Shown in pieces: positions 13,054 to 15,420 of a DNA stretch of 15,420 nucleotides. The position numbers were made by a program, and so were the translations under genes. The stretch covers positions 1-15,420 of the forward strand of contig CAMDER010000022.1 of NCBI GenBank assembly GCA_945896935.1. Direction: 5' to 3'. The notes under the pieces were generated by a model. It did no database searches and was not told the origin of the DNA. It saw nothing but the letters and a program-made list of their open reading frames with translations. The DNA is from Bifidobacterium breve. Its GTDB lineage: Bacteria > Actinomycetota > Acidimicrobiia > Acidimicrobiales > Ilumatobacteraceae. The first letter of the stretch is position 1, and every line of letters starts with the position of its first letter.

Positions 13054-15420
13054 TTACGACTTGGCCTCGGCCCAAGTTGCCCCCCATGCCGAATTCACCG
13101 CAAGGGGTACATCGAGCACTGTGGCGTTGTGCATGATTTCAAGAACCAATTTTTCAACCTGATCCTTTTCACCGTGCGGAACCTCGACAATGACTTCATC
13201 ATGAACCTGCAACACTAAACGACTCACTAAGTCAGCGGTGCTGAGGGCTACATCTATCCTGATCAACGCGATTTTGAAAATATCGGCAGCCAAACCCTGA
13301 ATCGCTGCATTCATTGCTTGACGTTCACCTGCTTGGCGAATTCGAAAGTTTGCATTTTCAAGTTCGGGGATTCGCCGACGTCGTCCAAAAAGGGTTTCGG
13401 TGTAACCACGAGTCTTTGCTTCAGCGACCGTGCGATCCATGTACGCCTGAACATTCGGAAAGGCCACAAAGTACGCATCAAGTATTTCTGCGGCTTCATC
13501 GGTCCGAATACCAAGGCGTTGACCGAGACCAAACGCTTCCATGCCGTACGCAAGTCCGTAGGACACCATTTTTGCTTTCGATCGTTGTTCGTAGGTGACA
13601 TCACTCTGTAGAACGCCAAACACTCGCGCTGCCGTTGCACTATGAACGTCTTGACCACTCGTGAATGCTTCAATCAATCCGGGATCGTTGGCTAAGTGAG
13701 CGATACAACGCAGTTCGATCTGGTTGTAGTCGGCGACCATCAATTCACAGCCAGGTGACGCCACGAAAGCGGTGCGAAATACCCGTCCTTCTTCGGTACG
13801 AGTTGGAATGTTATGAAGATTCGGTTGGTCGCTTGAGAGCCGACCAGTTCGAGCAACCGTTTGATTAAACGTTGCATGTATTCGTCCATCGGCTGCGACT
13901 TCGGCGAGCAAACCTTCTCCGTAAGTACCACGCAATTTTTCAATTTCGCGATACCGCATTAACGGATCAATAAATTCGGGCCAGTCATCTCGTAATTTTT
14001 CCAGGGTCCCAGCATCAGTTGAGTAGCCAGTTTTGGTCTTTTTCGGGGGTTTCAAGCCACGCTCTTCAAACAAAATCTTTCCAAGTTGTGCCGTTGAATT
14101 TGGATTGAACGGATATCCCGCAAGAGTTTGAATCTGATCTGACAATTCACGGGCTTGCGCCGTTAAGCGCTCCGCGATTGATTTCAACTGCTGTCGATCG
14201 ACGGCGATTCCTAAAAATTCCATGCGTGCAAGAACACGAACCAAAGGGTTTTCCATGTCGTCATACAACGTTCGCATACCTTGCGCATCGAGAGCCCTGA
14301 GCAGTTCTTCACTCACGTGGTGAGTTGCGAGCGCATCACGACCCGCCCGTTGCGCGTCATCAATACCAGTCGCATCCAAATCAAGTTGACCCGAACTAGC
14401 CGCGTCATCTTCGGGATAACGAACCCCAGAATATTTGACAACCAAGTCGGCGAGCGAGTATTTCGTCTGTGCAGGATCAATGAGATAGGCCGCAATCGCC
14501 GTATCAAGAACGAGACCCTGTAGATCGATACCCATATGCAACAAACTGCGCATGATCGGTTTTGCATCATGGGCTCGAAATGCACAACTCCGCAAACTTT
14601 TTTGCACGTCTACATCGCGCAACAATGCAACTGGCACCCACATCGTTGATGATTGCTCAACGACAACAGAGATTCCGAGTCCAATCACATCGGACCGCCC
14701 TGCCTCACCAATCCATTGCGCAGCAATGTTAAAAATGCGATCAGATTTAAGTAACGCAACAACCTCAGTGGCTGATTCGGCAAGTGTTACTTCGGCATGC
14801 AGCACTTGAGTCTCGGGGACAGTTGTATCTGCGACAAAAGTGTCAACTTCGGCGCTATGTCCCAACAACTGCAAAACATCGCGGAACCTGTTGTGCATCG
14901 ATTTGAACTCGAGGAAATCAAATAGCCGTGCAACTTCTGGGGCGTTCGGCGTGACCGCGAGATTGGTGAGGTCGACATTGATGGGCGCATCATGTCGAAG
15001 GGTCATCAAATCTTCATTTTTACGAGCCAATTGCTCGTTCTCTATGAGTGATGCTTTTAACTTTGGAGTTTGTTCATCAGCGTGAGCGAAAATCCCATCG
15101 AGTCCGCCATAGGTAGCGATCAATTTTGCGGCAGTCTTTTCGCCGACACCTGGAACGCCCGGCAAGTTGTCACTCGGGTCACCACGCAACGCTGCGTACG
15201 CAACATATTGTTTTGGAGTGACACCAGTTCTTGCAAAAATTCCCGCTTCGTCGTACAGCGCATAATCAGAAACTCCGCGCTTGTTGTACAAAACCCGAAC
15301 ATCAGGATCTCGAACAAGTTGATAACTATCACGATCTCCGGTGACGATGATGACCTTGAAACCAACGTCAACCGCTTGATCGGCAACAGTGGCAATGACG
15401 TCGTCGGCCTCGAAGCCAGA
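13054..15420 (-). CDS. polA: DNA polymerase I, partial (N-terminus beyond right window edge)
   Basis: Pol I fills excision-repair gaps and removes primers. The visible 788 residues start inside the 5' nuclease domain (GFEADDVIA, then VIIVTGDRDSYQLV). They continue through its helix-hairpin-helix DNA clamp (DNLPGVPGVGEKTA). The 3'-5' exonuclease region is degenerate: the usual DxE strand reads FNIAAQWIG, and the later catalytic aspartates are not recognisable. The polymerase domain is intact, with motif A VADYNQIELRC (D564), O helix RSKAKMVSYGLAYG (K617, Y621, Y625) and motif C LQVHDEV (738-743). Residue numbers count from the window edge. The position equal to Phe762 of the E. coli enzyme is Tyr621. 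The open frame runs without a stop to 15420; TTG 15291 is an internal codon. About 110-130 residues should lie beyond the edge. Confidence 0.97.
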   Translation of the reverse strand, partial: SGFEADDVIATVADQAVDVGFKVIIVTGDRDSYQLVRDPDVRVLYNKRGVSDYALYDEAGIFARTGVTPKQYVAYAALRGDPSDNLPGVPGVGEKTAAKLIATYGGLDGIFAHADEQTPKLKASLIENEQLARKNEDLMTLRHDAPINVDLTNLAVTPNAPEVARLFDFLEFKSMHNRFRDVLQLLGHSAEVDTFVADTTVPETQVLHAEVTLAESATEVVALLKSDRIFNIAAQWIGEAGRSDVIGLGISVVVEQSSTMWVPVALLRDVDVQKSLRSCAFRAHDAKPIMRSLLHMGIDLQGLVLDTAIAAYLIDPAQTKYSLADLVVKYSGVRYPEDDAASSGQLDLDATGIDDAQRAGRDALATHHVSEELLRALDAQGMRTLYDDMENPLVRVLARMEFLGIAVDRQQLKSIAERLTAQARELSDQIQTLAGYPFNPNSTAQLGKILFEERGLKPPKKTKTGYSTDAGTLEKLRDDWPEFIDPLMRYREIEKLRGTYGEGLLAEVAADGRIHATFNQTVARTGRLSSDQPNLHNIPTRTEEGRVFRTAFVASPGCELMVADYNQIELRCIAHLANDPGLIEAFTSGQDVHSATAARVFGVLQSDVTYEQRSKAKMVSYGLAYGMEAFGLGQRLGIRTDEAAEILDAYFVAFPNVQAYMDRTVAEAKTRGYTETLFGRRRRIPELENANFRIRQAGERQAMNAAIQGLAADIFKIALIRIDVALSTADLVSRLVLQVHDEVIVEVPHGEKDQVEKLVLEIMHNATVLDVPLAVNSAWGATWAEAKS

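Noticed and set aside
1..15420. Search for CRISPR arrays, tRNA or rRNA genes, insertion sequences, phage or defence genes and large repeats.
   Set aside because: Nothing of these kinds was seen. Almost every base lies in a housekeeping or signalling gene, and there is no sign of recent transfer.

Overview
The window looks like the chromosome of an actinobacterium with moderate base composition (close to half G+C by eye) and very tight gene packing. I infer Actinobacteria, possibly an aquatic member of the Acidimicrobiia. The grounds are a four-domain ribosomal protein S1 of actinobacterial type, a DNA polymerase I whose proofreading site is degenerate, an F420-type luciferase-like enzyme, the polA / rpsA / coaE / uvrB neighbourhood, and start regions without Shine-Dalgarno sequences but with TANNNT -10 boxes placed as in leaderless genes. 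The class-level assignment is a guess; the phylum is fairly safe.

Layout, left to right. A partial SAM-dependent methyltransferase on the minus strand (1-383) diverges from an F420-type LLM oxidoreductase on the plus strand (411-1349). Its stop codon abuts the stop codon of uvrC with no base between. Next comes a minus-strand block read from right to left as coaE, uvrB, uvrA, uvrC (8841 down to 1350). It holds the whole UvrABC excinuclease behind the last enzyme of coenzyme A synthesis. coaE and uvrB overlap by 4 bases, and short gaps (34 and 25 bases) separate uvrB, uvrA and uvrC. A soluble GAF-containing histidine kinase and its NarL-type response regulator (8885-10827, plus strand, 4-base overlap) diverge from coaE and converge on rpsA. 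A second minus-strand block follows: polA (cut by the right window edge), a class I methyltransferase, and rpsA.

Functionally the window is dominated by nucleotide excision repair. UvrA and UvrB find the damage, UvrC makes both incisions, and Pol I fills the gap. The other genes serve translation (S1), cofactor synthesis (CoaE) and signalling (the kinase/regulator pair). The two methyltransferases and the LLM enzyme have no assignable substrate.

No stretch longer than 96 bases lacks a gene. I found no tRNA, rRNA, CRISPR array, insertion sequence, phage gene or other mobile element, and no previously undescribed system. The most informative non-coding signal is a recurring promoter-to-start arrangement: TANNNT, exactly six bases, then ATG or GTG. 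It occurs at four starts (the partial methyltransferase, the LLM enzyme from its second GTG, uvrA and coaE), with looser versions at the kinase and uvrC. It implies leaderless transcripts and a promoter for uvrA inside the repair operon.
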